NCBI GenBank assembly: GCA_903937385.1
Contig: CAIZZF010000026.1
Location: forward strand, 389,078 to 453,077
Source: an uncultured Holophagaceae bacterium
GTDB lineage: Bacteria; Acidobacteriota; Holophagae; Holophagales; Holophagaceae
Length of the DNA stretch: 64,000 nucleotides
Direction of reading: 5' to 3'
The notes beneath the pieces were generated by a model that had not been told where the DNA came from, did not search any database, and saw only the letters and a program-made list of their open reading frames with translations. Positions within the stretch are counted from its first letter, which is position 1, and every line of letters starts with the position of its first letter. A program made the translations under genes and the position numbers. Positions 1 to 8,087 of the stretch are shown here, one piece after another.

Positions 1-1
1 C

Positions 2-1021
2 TTCATCGAGCGCCTGACGCAGCCGGGAGAACGGGTCTACGACCCCTTCAGTGGACGCGGCACCACCATCCTTGAGGCCGCCCTGCTGGGGCGCCGGGTG
101 GCGGCCAACGACGTCAATCCCCTGTCGCGAATGCTGGCGGAGCCGCGCCTCCAGCCCCCGGCCTTCGCCGCCGTGGCCCGGCGCCTGGAGGAGATCCCCC
201 GCACGGGCCGCGCGGACGGGCTGGATCTGGCCATGTTCTTTCACCCGGACACGGAAGCTGAGATCCGCGGCCTCCGGGACTGGTGCCTGGACCGCGCCGC
301 CGCAGGCACCCTCGACGCCCTCGACACCTGGATCCGCATGGTGGCCACCAACCGCCTGACGGGCCACAGCCCCGGCTTCTTCTCGGTCTACACGCTGCCC
401 CCCAACCAGGCCCTCACCGCCGAGAAGCAGCGGCAGATCAACGCCCAGCGCCACCAGAGCCCCACCTACCGGGACACCCACACGCTGATCCTGAAGAAGA
501 CGAAGCAGCTGCTCTCGGGCCTGGAGCCCGAGCAGGGACAAAACCTGGCCCAGGCCAGCCGGGACGCGGTGTTTCTCTCGGGGGACGCCCGGCGGACGCC
601 GGGGCTGGCGGATGCCAGCGTGGCTCTCACCGTCACCTCACCGCCTTTCCTGGACGTGGTGGACTACGCGGGCGACAACTGGCTGCGCTGCTGGTTCGCG
701 GGCCTGGATGCCGCCGCCATCGGCCGTGGCATCAGCACGCCCCGCACCGTGGCCGCCTGGTCCGAGACCATGGCGGAGGTCTTCGCGGAGCTGCACCGCG
801 TCACCCGGCCCGGCGGCTTCGTGGCCTTCGAGGTGGGCGAGGTGCGCCGCGGCAAGCTCCGGCTGGACGAGGTGGTGCTGCCCCTGGGCCTGGCCGCGGG
901 CTTCCGGGCCCACGGCGTGCTGGTGAACACCCAGACCTTCACCAAGACCGCCCACATCTGGGGCGTCGGCAACAACGACAAGGGCACCAACAGCAATCGC
1001 GTGGTGCTGTTCGAGCGCTAG
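2..1021 (+). CDS. DNA methyltransferase (N4/N6 adenine/cytosine type), N-terminus missing
   Basis: The reading frame is open from the left edge, so the track start at 98 is internal. The first residues read FIERLTQPGERVYDPFSGRGTT, which contains the DPFxGxGTT S-adenosylmethionine loop (motif I). About 190 residues later comes TSPPFLDVVDY, a catalytic [DNS]PP[YF] box (motif IV). This is the motif set of the N6_N4_Mtase family, with the SAM loop before the catalytic box. No restriction endonuclease lies downstream: the next gene is a convergent Rrf2 regulator that overlaps the stop by 4 bp. The partner and the true start lie outside the window, so I cannot say whether it is an orphan methylase or part of a restriction or phage-defence set. 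Family confident, target base unknown. Confidence 0.72.
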   Translation, partial: FIERLTQPGERVYDPFSGRGTTILEAALLGRRVAANDVNPLSRMLAEPRLQPPAFAAVARRLEEIPRTGRADGLDLAMFFHPDTEAEIRGLRDWCLDRAAAGTLDALDTWIRMVATNRLTGHSPGFFSVYTLPPNQALTAEKQRQINAQRHQSPTYRDTHTLILKKTKQLLSGLEPEQGQNLAQASRDAVFLSGDARRTPGLADASVALTVTSPPFLDVVDYAGDNWLRCWFAGLDAAAIGRGISTPRTVAAWSETMAEVFAELHRVTRPGGFVAFEVGEVRRGKLRLDEVVLPLGLAAGFRAHGVLVNTQTFTKTAHIWGVGNNDKGTNSNRVVLFER

Positions 1022-1515
1022 ACCAGGGCGTCTTTCGGCACGGCACACCGCTGCGCGCCCCGCACGCGGCCGGTGGCCTGGATGCGGAGGTGGGCAGGCT
1101 GGTGGCCTTCGCTGCGCAGAGCCAGGGTGTCGAAGCGAACGGAGGCGAGGAAGTCGCTCAGCACCTGGGTGGCGTCCACCCATACGGACTGCACGGGACA
1201 GCCGGCCGCCAGGGGACAGACGCGCCGGTCGCTCACGCAGTGGTTGAGCGCCATGCTGCCTTCCGTGGCCTGCACCACCTCGCCCAGGGAGATGTCACTT
1301 GCGGCCCGGGCCAGGCTCACGCCGCCCCCGGAGCCCCGGGAGGTCATGAGAATGCCCGCCTTCACCAGGTCGCCCACGATACGCCGCACGAAGTCCAGGG
1401 GCAGCATCCGGTGCTTGGCGATATCGGCGAGCGGCACCCGGGCACCGGGGGCCAGGCAGGCCAAGTGCAGCACCACACGAGCAGCGTAATCGGTCTGGCG
1501 GGAGATGCCGAGCAT
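1018..1515 (-). CDS. Rrf2 family transcriptional regulator with three-cysteine cluster motif
   Basis: A 165-residue Rrf2-type regulator. The N-terminal winged helix (MLGISRQTDYAARVVLHLA, then the recognition part LDFVRRIVGDLVKAGIL and the glycine-rich wing RGSGGGVSLAR) is typical of the IscR/NsrR family. Cysteines at about residues 93, 100 and 106 (NHCVSDRRVCPLAAGC) match the place where IscR and NsrR bind an Fe-S cluster, though the spacing C-x6-C-x5-C is not identical to either. An Fe-S or NO/redox sensor is therefore likely, but the signal is inferred. The C-terminus runs about 25 residues past the usual end. It is transcribed alone with a good sigma-70 type promoter just upstream. No Fe-S assembly or NO-detoxification gene is adjacent. 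Confidence 0.85.
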   Translation of the reverse strand: MLGISRQTDYAARVVLHLACLAPGARVPLADIAKHRMLPLDFVRRIVGDLVKAGILMTSRGSGGGVSLARAASDISLGEVVQATEGSMALNHCVSDRRVCPLAAGCPVQSVWVDATQVLSDFLASVRFDTLALRSEGHQPAHLRIQATGRVRGAQRCAVPKDALV

Positions 1516-1536
1516 GGGGGACCACCTGGAAGCCCA

Positions 1537-1565
1537 AATATGAGTTCTTCCGTGCTATTGGTCAA
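1537..1565 (-). promoter_or_regulatory. Candidate promoter of the Rrf2 regulator gene
   Basis: On the minus strand TTGACC (-35) and CATATT (-10) are separated by exactly 17 nt, and the ATG lies 21 nt below the -10 box. The region lies between the rimI stop and the regulator start, so it would serve the regulator alone. Autoregulation is common in this family but no clear palindrome is visible. Confidence 0.5.
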
Positions 1566-1587
1566 CTAGGTGGCAACCCAAAGGTCA

Positions 1588-2028
1588 TCAATGGACCTCC
1601 GGAGCCACCCGCTGGTAGAGGGCCGCGTCCTCGCCATCCGGGTAGTAGCCGGGGCGCAGGCCGACAGGTTTCCAGCCGCAGGCCCAGTAGAGGCGGATGG
1701 CCTTGGCATTGGCGGCCCGCACTTCCAGGAACAGCTGGGGCATGCCCGCTTCCGCCAGCTCGTGCTGGCAGGCCTCCAGCAGCTTCCGACCGAGGCCCTG
1801 CCCCCGGGCCTCGGGGGACACGGCAATGCGCAGCAGCTCGGCCTCTCCGGCGGCCTGGATGCAGGCCCAGCGGGCGAAGGCCAGCTCCGGGATCAGCCAC
1901 AGCACCTCATGGTCAGCCGGCGCCTTCCAGGGCGCACCGAAGGCCGTGCGGTCCAGCCGGGTCACCCAGGCCGGCAGCGGCTCACCTGCTTCCAGGCGCC
2001 AGACGCCGGGGGTGAGGCTCTCCTTCAT
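1588..2028 (-). CDS. rimI: RimI-type ribosomal-protein alanine N-acetyltransferase (GNAT)
   Basis: A 146-residue GNAT protein beginning MKESLTPGVW. The acetyl-CoA loop VSPEARGQGLGRKLLEAC (the RxxGxG/A signature) and the following VRAANAKAIRLYWACGWKPVGLRPGYY are the standard motifs A and B of RimI, which acetylates the N-terminus of ribosomal protein S18. The track ORF is longer, but the ATG at 2028 is preferred because it overlaps the tsaB stop in an ATGA, indicating translational coupling. The tsaB-rimI pair is a widely conserved neighbourhood. The residues before the GNAT core are somewhat divergent, so another small-molecule acetyltransferase cannot be fully excluded. Confidence 0.85.
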   Translation of the reverse strand: MKESLTPGVWRLEAGEPLPAWVTRLDRTAFGAPWKAPADHEVLWLIPELAFARWACIQAAGEAELLRIAVSPEARGQGLGRKLLEACQHELAEAGMPQLFLEVRAANAKAIRLYWACGWKPVGLRPGYYPDGEDAALYQRVAPEVH

Positions 2029-2720
2029 CGGGCCACGCCGCGGCGCAGGGCCTCGGGCAGCGAGGCGGCAGCCAGGGGAAAGTTCAGCTCCGCGTCTGTC
2101 TCCCGCAGGTAGAAGGGCACCAGGGGCGCTTCTGGCGGCCCCAGAGCCACGCGGCGCGCCAGGGCCACCAGCCCCGCCAGGGTGGCCTCGCCCTCGTCGG
2201 GCAGGAGCACCCGGCTGCCCGGCAGGACCGCATCGACCCGGGGCGCGAAGGCCTCCGGAGCCCACCAGGCCTCGGCGCCCACCCAGGCGGGCAGCTCGGC
2301 CAGGGGATGCTTGGCGGCGGGGGTCGTCGGCGCCACTTCCCAGCGCTGGTGGAAGGCTTCGCCCCGCTGGCCGTCCAGCAGGATCCAGGCGGGTCCGGTC
2401 ACCCCGGCCTGGCGCAGCGCCTCGGCCCTCAGGGCGAAGGCTGAGAAACCCCAGGTGGGCAGGCCTGTGACGCCAAAGCCCTCGGCCGTGGCGACCCCGA
2501 TGCGCAGGCTGGTGAAGCCGCCGGGCCCCAGGCAGGCCGCCACGCCGGAGAGCTCCGCCGGGACCGCGCCGGCTTCGGCCATGAGGCCGTCCAGGGCAGG
2601 CAGCAGGCGCTCGCTGTGCCCCCGCCCCACGCCCGACACCACCCGCTTCGCCCAGACCCGGTCCTCCCGGATCAGCGCCAGGTGCAGGATCTCCGTGGTG
2701 GTATCGAGGGCAAGCAGCAT
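2025..2720 (-). CDS. tsaB: tRNA threonylcarbamoyladenosine biosynthesis protein TsaB
   Basis: 231 residues with the ASKHA-fold start MLLALDTTTEILHLAL and the hallmark GPGGFTSLRIGVATAEG. TsaB is the non-catalytic partner of TsaD in t6A37 modification of ANN-reading tRNAs and is cytoplasmic. Length matches the family (about 220-240). It is the first gene of a two-gene unit with rimI. A CACACT hexamer sits exactly 6 nt before the ATG, one of several -10-like boxes placed for leaderless transcription in this window. Confidence 0.93.
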   Translation of the reverse strand: MLLALDTTTEILHLALIREDRVWAKRVVSGVGRGHSERLLPALDGLMAEAGAVPAELSGVAACLGPGGFTSLRIGVATAEGFGVTGLPTWGFSAFALRAEALRQAGVTGPAWILLDGQRGEAFHQRWEVAPTTPAAKHPLAELPAWVGAEAWWAPEAFAPRVDAVLPGSRVLLPDEGEATLAGLVALARRVALGPPEAPLVPFYLRETDAELNFPLAAASLPEALRRGVAR

Positions 2721-2740
2721 GGGATCAGTGTGGCAGGGGG

Positions 2741-2903
2741 CCCTCAGCTGTCAGCTGTCGGCTCTCAGCTGTCGGCCAAGAAGGCCCTGGATGGCCGAAG
2801 CGGCAGGCTTTGAACCTTGGCGATCGGCACTCAGCCGTAGCGCATCCCGAAAAGCCCCAGCGCTGGGATGGGTGCTTTTACTGACAGCTGACAGCCGAGA
2901 GCT
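2741..2903. repeat. Short element bounded by imperfect inverted CAGCTGTC-type repeats
   Basis: The left end carries CAGCTGTC-type units in tandem (2744-2776). The right end (2881-2903) carries the inverse, CTGACAGCTGACAGCCGAGA. Over 22 nt the two ends match at about 19 positions in inverted orientation. The roughly 100 bp between them has no convincing ORF on either strand. This resembles a REP/MITE-like interspersed element rather than a gene; copy number cannot be judged from one window. Confidence 0.45.
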
Positions 2904-2906
2904 AAC

Positions 2907-2952
2907 CCCAAACGCAGCGCGGCGGCCCAATGGCCGCCGCGCTGCGTTTGGG
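2907..2952. terminator. Perfect 21-bp hairpin downstream of rpmB
   Basis: The arms 2907-2927 and 2932-2952 are perfect complements with a 4-nt loop (CAAT). The hairpin begins 7 bp after the rpmB stop, in the terminator position on the minus strand. There is no clear T-tract, so it may act as an RNA 3' end stabiliser or as part of the adjacent repeat element. Confidence 0.6.
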
Positions 2953-2958
2953 AAGAAC

Positions 2959-3150
2959 CTAGCAGGCCTTGATGACCTTGCCGGCCTGGATGCAGGAGGT
3001 GCAGACCCGCAGGCGCTTGGGGGCGCCGCTCACCAGGGCGCGGACGCGCTGGATGTTCGGGTTCCACCGGCGCTTGGTGACGTTGTTGGAGTGGGAGACA
3101 TTGTTCCCGAACTGGGGCTTCTTGCCACAGATTTCGCACTGACGGGACAT
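2959..3150 (-). CDS. rpmB: 50S ribosomal protein L28
   Basis: 63 residues, [32 protein letters not shown], a clear L28. The CxxC near the start (CEIC) and the later CTSC indicate the zinc-binding version. The track ORF begins 23 codons upstream, but the family start is MSRQC at 3150. It is divergent from dprA. Confidence 0.96.
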   Translation of the reverse strand: MSRQCEICGKKPQFGNNVSHSNNVTKRRWNPNIQRVRALVSGAPKRLRVCTSCIQAGKVIKAC

Positions 3151-3230
3151 GGGAACCTCATGAACAAAATGGTCAAACGGCCAAGAGAACCAGTTTAGCC
3201 AAGGAAGGTCGAAAAGCAAGGGGAAAGGGC

Positions 3231-4118
3231 TTGCGTGGCGCCCCTTCCCCGACCCAGGATAACCTCGCCTCCCCTGGATTCCCCTTGGATCTCCGCGTCT
3301 GGGCCCTCGCCTTCACCGTGCTCGACTGGCCGGAACGCCAGAAGGCGGACCTCTGGGAGGCCCTGCAGGCCAGTGGGGAGCCGTCTCTGCCACCGGCCAT
3401 GGCGACGGCCCTGGCCCAGGTGGCCGCGAGCCTGCCCCGACGCCAGCGGGAGGCCGAGGACCGCGGCGCCCACCTCTGCCTGCCCGGGGACCCCGGCGTC
3501 GAGGCCCTGCTCGCGCCCCTGCCCTACCCCGTGGCCCTGTGGGTACGAGGCACCCTGCCGCCCCAGGGGCCCCGGGTGGCCATCGTCGGCAGCCGTCAGG
3601 CCAGCACCCGGGGCCGGGCCCGCACCCGCGCCTGGGCCAAGGCCCTCACCCAGGCCGGCGTGGCGGTGGTCTCGGGCCTGGCCCGGGGCATCGACGGCGC
3701 CGCCCACGCGGGCGCCCTGGAGGCCGGCGCGACCTGGGGCATCCTCGGCTCCGGCCTGGACCATCCCTATCCGCCCGAGCACCGGCCCCTGATGGACCAG
3801 ATCGTGGCGGCCGGGGGCGGGGTGATCACGCCCTTCCCCCCCGAGGCGCCGCCCCTCAAGTGGCACTTCCCCCGCCGGAACTGGCTGCTGGCGGCCTGGA
3901 CCGACGGGGTGCTGGTCACGGAGGCCCGTCTCCGGTCCGGTTCCCTGGTCACCGCCCGCCTGGCCCTGGACCTGGGCAAGGAGCTCTGGGTCTGCCCGGG
4001 CTCCCCCGAAGATCCTTCTGCAGAAGGCCCAAATGAGTTGCTAAGAGAAGGCGCAGCAAGAATTTGTCTACGACCCGATGACCTCCTGGAGGACCTGGGT
4101 TCAAGGATGGTCACTTGA
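3231..4118 (+). CDS. dprA: DNA-processing protein DprA (DNA uptake/recombination mediator)
   Basis: 295 residues, TTG start at 3231 with a GGGGAAAGGG stretch just upstream. The Rossmann-like DprA core is clear: [10 protein letters not shown] near residue 114, then [30 protein letters not shown], and [25 protein letters not shown] with [11 protein letters not shown]. DprA loads RecA on incoming single-stranded DNA during transformation. The protein ends soon after the core ([20 protein letters not shown]), so the C-terminal winged-helix domain of many DprA proteins is missing. It is next to topA, a common arrangement. The start codon is uncertain by a few residues. Confidence 0.93.
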   Translation: MRGAPSPTQDNLASPGFPLDLRVWALAFTVLDWPERQKADLWEALQASGEPSLPPAMATALAQVAASLPRRQREAEDRGAHLCLPGDPGVEALLAPLPYPVALWVRGTLPPQGPRVAIVGSRQASTRGRARTRAWAKALTQAGVAVVSGLARGIDGAAHAGALEAGATWGILGSGLDHPYPPEHRPLMDQIVAAGGGVITPFPPEAPPLKWHFPRRNWLLAAWTDGVLVTEARLRSGSLVTARLALDLGKELWVCPGSPEDPSAEGPNELLREGAARICLRPDDLLEDLGSRMVT

Positions 4119-4166
4119 CAAACCTCTGCCCTTCGGTCCCATCCTTAGCCCCCAGGGGAGTTCTCA

Positions 4167-6605
4167 GTGACCAAGCTCGTGATCGTGGAAAGCCCGTCCA
4201 AGGCCAAGACCATCACCAAGTACCTCGGCAAGGGGTACAAGGTCATGGCGTCCGTGGGCCATATCCGGGACCTGCCGCGCAAGCTGGGCGTCGATGTGGA
4301 GAACGGGTTCCAGGAGGAATACGAGATCAGCCCCACCAAAGAGAAGGTGGTGCGGGAGCTGCGAGCCGCTGCCAAGACCGCCGACGAGCTGATCCTCGCC
4401 ACTGACCCTGACCGCGAGGGGGAGGCCATCAGCTGGCACCTGCTGGAGGCCATCAAGCCGCCCAAGAGCCTGCCCGTGAGCCGCGTCCTGTTCAACGAGA
4501 TCACGCCCAATGGCATCGCGAAGGCCATGGCTGCCCCCACCACCATCAACAAGAAGCTGGTGGACGCCCAGCGGGCCCGGCGGGTGCTGGACCGGCTGGT
4601 GGGCTACAAGGTCAGCCAGGTGCTCTGGGAGAAGGTGCGCCGGGGCCTCAGCGCGGGCCGCGTGCAGAGCGTCGCCGTGCGCATCATCGTAGACCGCGAG
4701 CGGGAGATCCTCGCCTTCAACCCCGTCGAGTACTGGGTCCTCAAGGGGAAGTTCGGCGCCAAGCTGCCGCCTTCCTTCTGGATGAAGCTGGTGAAGGTGG
4801 GCGGACAGGCCTTGCAGCTCGGCAACAAGGAGACCAAGCGGCGCATCGCGGACGCCAAGCAGGCCAAGGACCTCAAGGCCAAGCTGGAGAAGGCGGACTA
4901 CAAGGTCACCAGCCTCGAGACCAAGGAGAAGAAGCGGAACCCCTCCGCGCCCTTCACCACGGCCAAGCTGCAGCAGGAGTCAGCCCAGAAGCTCAAGATG
5001 AGCGTCAGCCGCACCATGCAGAACGCGCAGCGGCTCTACGAGGGCGTGGACTTCGGCGAGGGGCTCGCGGGCCTCATCACCTACATGCGCACCGACTCGC
5101 CCCGCATGGCCCCCGAGGCTGTGGAGGCCGCCCGGGAGTTCATCGCCCAGAAGTACGGCAAGGAGTATCTGCCCGCCAAGGCCCGGGTTTACACCGGGAA
5201 GGCCGGCGCCCAGGACGCCCACGAGGCCATCCGGCCCACGGACATCACCCGCACGCCGGAGAGCCTGCGGGGCCACCTGGAGCCGGACCAGTTCCGCCTC
5301 TACGCCCTCATCTGGCGGCGCACCATGGCCTCCCAGATGGAGGCCGCGCGCTTCGACGAGACGGTGGTCCAGACCGAAGCCGACCTCGGCAAGGAGACGG
5401 CCCTGTTCGAGGCCAAGGGCGAGATCGAGCGCTTCCCCGGCTGGCTGGCGGTCTATCGCGCCGACAAGACCGAGGCAGACGCCGAAGCCATCGCCGACGC
5501 CACCAAGGTGGACGAGGAAGAGGATGCCGACGACATCCAGCTGCCGGCCCTGAAGACGGGCGAGGCGCTGAAGCTTGAGCAGCTCGACGCAGACCAGCAG
5601 CACACCAAGCCCCCGGCGCGGTTCAACGAGGCCACCTTGGTGAAAGAGCTGGAAGAGGACGGCATCGGCCGACCCAGCACCTACGCCAGCATCATCTCCA
5701 CCATCCAGGACCGGGACTACGTCAAGAAGCACGAGGGCCGCTTCAAGCCCACGGAGCTGGGCATGGTTGTCACGGACCTGCTGCTGCAGGGTTTCCAGGA
5801 GCTGCTGGATCCCAAATACACCTCGGGCATGGAGGGCAACCTCGACCGCATCGAGGAGGGCAAGCTCACCTTCAAGAAGGCCATGACGGATTTCTACGTG
5901 CCCTTCGAGCAGTCCCTGCAGGCCGCGGGCGCGGACATGCAGAACCTCAAGGCCGGCGTGGCCACGGACAAGGTCTGCCCCAAGTGCGGCGGCGCCATCC
6001 TCAAGCGCATCGGCAAGAACGGGCTCTTCTTCGGCTGCTCCAAGTACCCCGAGTGCAGCCACACCGAGGAAGTGGAAAAGATGGAGGAGCCGGAGGATGC
6101 GCCGGAGTGCCCCCTCTGCGGCACCACCCCCATGAACCTGCGCAAGGGCCAGTGGGGTCCCTTCTGGGCCTGCCCCACCTATCCCAAGTGCAAGGGCATC
6201 GTGAAGGCCGATCCCAAGGGCATCCCTGTCCCCGCGGACGAGCCCACCGGTGAGATCTGCCCCAACTGCGGCAAGGGCTTCGTCAAGCGCCACGGCCGCT
6301 ACGGCGAGTTCGTCTGCTGCGTGGACTACCCGGGCTGCAAGACCGTGAAGAAGGAGATCCTGCCGGTGCCCTGCCCCAAGTGCGGCGGCGGCCTGAGCCC
6401 GCGCAAGACCCGCTTCGGCAAGATCTTCTACGGCTGCACCAACTACCCCAAGTGCGACTACACCGCCTGGGACAAGCCCGTGCCGGTCACCTGCCCCGCG
6501 TGCAAGAACCCCACCATGGGCGAGAAGACCCGGAAGCCCCGCGGCAAGGAGCCCATCCAGGTCCTCATCTGCCCCAAGTGCCAGCACGAAGAGCCCATGG
6601 GGTGA
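4167..6605 (+). CDS. topA: DNA topoisomerase I (type IA)
   Basis: 812 residues, GTG start with AGGGGAG 6 nt upstream. TOPRIM domain at the N-terminus (KLVIVESPSKAKTI, later ATDPDREGEAISWHL) and the catalytic tyrosine in GLITYMRTDSPRMA near residue 305. From about residue 603 there are five C4 zinc-ribbon repeats (CPKCGG, CPLCGT, CPNCGK, CPKCGG, CPACKN), used for single-strand DNA binding. The enzyme relaxes negative supercoils. Position after dprA, with a hairpin just after the stop, suggests a dprA-topA unit. A lysine- and acid-rich linker lies near residues 435-470. Confidence 0.97.
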   Translation: MTKLVIVESPSKAKTITKYLGKGYKVMASVGHIRDLPRKLGVDVENGFQEEYEISPTKEKVVRELRAAAKTADELILATDPDREGEAISWHLLEAIKPPKSLPVSRVLFNEITPNGIAKAMAAPTTINKKLVDAQRARRVLDRLVGYKVSQVLWEKVRRGLSAGRVQSVAVRIIVDREREILAFNPVEYWVLKGKFGAKLPPSFWMKLVKVGGQALQLGNKETKRRIADAKQAKDLKAKLEKADYKVTSLETKEKKRNPSAPFTTAKLQQESAQKLKMSVSRTMQNAQRLYEGVDFGEGLAGLITYMRTDSPRMAPEAVEAAREFIAQKYGKEYLPAKARVYTGKAGAQDAHEAIRPTDITRTPESLRGHLEPDQFRLYALIWRRTMASQMEAARFDETVVQTEADLGKETALFEAKGEIERFPGWLAVYRADKTEADAEAIADATKVDEEEDADDIQLPALKTGEALKLEQLDADQQHTKPPARFNEATLVKELEEDGIGRPSTYASIISTIQDRDYVKKHEGRFKPTELGMVVTDLLLQGFQELLDPKYTSGMEGNLDRIEEGKLTFKKAMTDFYVPFEQSLQAAGADMQNLKAGVATDKVCPKCGGAILKRIGKNGLFFGCSKYPECSHTEEVEKMEEPEDAPECPLCGTTPMNLRKGQWGPFWACPTYPKCKGIVKADPKGIPVPADEPTGEICPNCGKGFVKRHGRYGEFVCCVDYPGCKTVKKEILPVPCPKCGGGLSPRKTRFGKIFYGCTNYPKCDYTAWDKPVPVTCPACKNPTMGEKTRKPRGKEPIQVLICPKCQHEEPMG

Positions 6606-6625
6606 GGCGTTCTGCCGAACGCCTC
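6604..6625. terminator. Hairpin between convergent topA and gph
   Basis: GAGGCGTTC-TGCC-GAACGCCTC forms a perfect 9-bp stem that overlaps the topA stop. It lies in a 36-bp gap between convergent genes, so it can end transcripts from both sides. The T-tract is poor. Confidence 0.55.
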
Positions 6626-6641
6626 TAAGGTAAAAGCTTGA

Positions 6642-7328
6642 TCAAGAACTGAGCTGCGCAGGCCCTGCCAGCAGGCCCGGCAGCTCGGTCAAGCTGTCGA
6701 TGACTGCGTCCGGCTGGGCTTCGCGGATATCCCGGCCGTGGTTGTAGCCGTAGCTCGTGCAGATGATGGCGAATCCGGCAGCACGGGCGGCCTGAATGTC
6801 GGTGATGGAGTCTCCGACCAGCAGCGAGTCCCCGGGATCGATGTTGAAGTGCGCCGCCGCGTGCAGCAGGGGGGCGGGGTGGGGCTTCATCTCCGGCAGG
6901 GTGTCACCGCTGAGCACGATGCCGAACAGGTCGAGCAGGCCCAGGCCCTGCAGGACCGGCATCGTGAACCGCGCGGCCTTGTTGGTGACGCAGCCCAGGG
7001 GATAGCCCGCCTCCGCCAGGGTGGCCAGGGCTTCGCGCACACCGGGATAGAGGGTCGAACGCACCAGGGTGTTCTCGGCATAGGCCGCCATGAACACCGG
7101 CAGGGCCTCCGCCACCCGGGCCGCCCCAGGATCGCCGTCGAGGCTGCCCGTCAGCGCCCGGCCCAGCAGCCGCGCCGTGCCGTTGCCCACCCAGGCCCGG
7201 ACGTCCGCCTCGCCGCAGGGCGGGAGGCCGAACTTCAGCAGCATGACGTTCACGCTGAAGGCCAGGTCCGGAGCGCTGTCGAGCAGGGTTCCATCCAGGT
7301 CGAAGAGGATCATTTTCGGGCGCCGCAT
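6642..7328 (-). CDS. gph: HAD-superfamily phosphatase, phosphoglycolate phosphatase type
   Basis: 228 residues from MRRPKMILFDLDGTLLDSAPDLAFSVN. HAD motif I is DLDGT; the motif II region CVTNKAARF, the lysine of motif III in EMKPHPAPLLH and motif IV VGDSITDIQAARAAG are all present. The helical cap lies between motifs I and II, as in Gph/PGPase, which removes 2-phosphoglycolate. The track ORF is 50 codons longer; ATG 7328 is chosen because TATGCT lies 5 nt before it, a leaderless-type promoter. Substrate specificity among Gph-like HADs is not certain from sequence. Confidence 0.87.
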   Translation of the reverse strand: MRRPKMILFDLDGTLLDSAPDLAFSVNVMLLKFGLPPCGEADVRAWVGNGTARLLGRALTGSLDGDPGAARVAEALPVFMAAYAENTLVRSTLYPGVREALATLAEAGYPLGCVTNKAARFTMPVLQGLGLLDLFGIVLSGDTLPEMKPHPAPLLHAAAHFNIDPGDSLLVGDSITDIQAARAAGFAIICTSYGYNHGRDIREAQPDAVIDSLTELPGLLAGPAQLSS

Positions 7329-7333
7329 GAGGA

Positions 7334-7351
7334 AGCATAGCCTGGGATACT
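7334..7351. promoter_or_regulatory. Divergent leaderless-type -10 boxes between gph and the hydrolase gene
   Basis: On the minus strand TATGCT (7339-7334) lies 5 nt before the gph ATG. On the plus strand GATACT (7346-7351) lies 6 nt before the ATG at 7358. No Shine-Dalgarno site fits between either box and its ATG, and the whole intergenic gap is 29 bp. No good -35 match is visible. Confidence 0.5.
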
Positions 7352-7357
7352 TAGCCC

Positions 7358-8062
7358 ATGCCTGACTCCCCGAATCCCCTGCTGGTCCTGCTTCCGGGCA
7401 TGGATGGCACGGGCCTGATGTTCGAGCCGTTTGTGCAGGCGGCGGCGGGCTTCGAGACCCGGGTCGTGCGCTACCCACCGGAGCTGACGAGCTACGAGGA
7501 CTGCATCCGCCTGGCCCGGCGGGCGCTGCCCATGGACCGGCCCTTCCTGCTGCTGGGCGAGTCCTTCTCCGGCCCCGTGGCCATCGCCCTGGCAGCCGAG
7601 CGCCCCGCGGGCTTGGTGGGGCTGGTGCTCTGTGTCACCTTCGCCCGGAACCCCCGCCCGGGCTGGGCCTGGGCGGCTCCGATCCTCCGCGCCCTGCCCC
7701 CGCTGCGCCTGCCCCTGCCGCTGCTGCAGTGGCTGATCCTGGGCCGGAGGAAGCCCCCGCAGGCCCTGGTCGACCTGGTCCAGACCATGCTGCCGCAGGT
7801 CCCCCAGGCCACCCTGAAGGCCCGCCTCCTGGCCGTGGTGGCCGTGGACCACACGCCCCTGCTGGCGCAGATCCAGGTGCCCATCCTGGCCCTCTGCGCC
7901 AGCGGCGACCGCCTGGTGCCCGCAAGTGCCACCCGCTGGCTGCGCGAGCACCTGGCCGCCCTGGACATCCTGACCCTGAAGGGCCCCCACTGGCTCCTGC
8001 AGACCCGCCCCGAAGCCGCCGTCCAGGGCCTCCGCGACTTCCTCAAGCGCATCGGAGCCTGA
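7358..8062 (+). CDS. Alpha/beta hydrolase
   Basis: 234 residues. Starts with a beta strand and oxyanion region PLLVLLPGMDGTGLMFEPF. The nucleophile elbow is LLGESFSGPVAIALAAERP (GESFS, the GxSxS form of GxSxG). A late acid region is VPILALCASGDRLVP and the catalytic His is in LKGPHWLLQTRPEA. No signal peptide, so cytoplasmic. The substrate is not recognisable; an esterase/lipase or BioH-like role are all possible. Single gene, divergent from gph, convergent with the secreted protein downstream. Confidence 0.85.
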   Translation: MPDSPNPLLVLLPGMDGTGLMFEPFVQAAAGFETRVVRYPPELTSYEDCIRLARRALPMDRPFLLLGESFSGPVAIALAAERPAGLVGLVLCVTFARNPRPGWAWAAPILRALPPLRLPLPLLQWLILGRRKPPQALVDLVQTMLPQVPQATLKARLLAVVAVDHTPLLAQIQVPILALCASGDRLVPASATRWLREHLAALDILTLKGPHWLLQTRPEAAVQGLRDFLKRIGA

Positions 8063-8087
8063 ACGGCGGAAACAGGGAAGGCCGCCG

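Noticed and set aside
4980-6587. 535-codon minus-strand ORF inside topA
   Set aside because: Antisense shadow of a clear topoisomerase, low-complexity Leu/Gly/Ala content.
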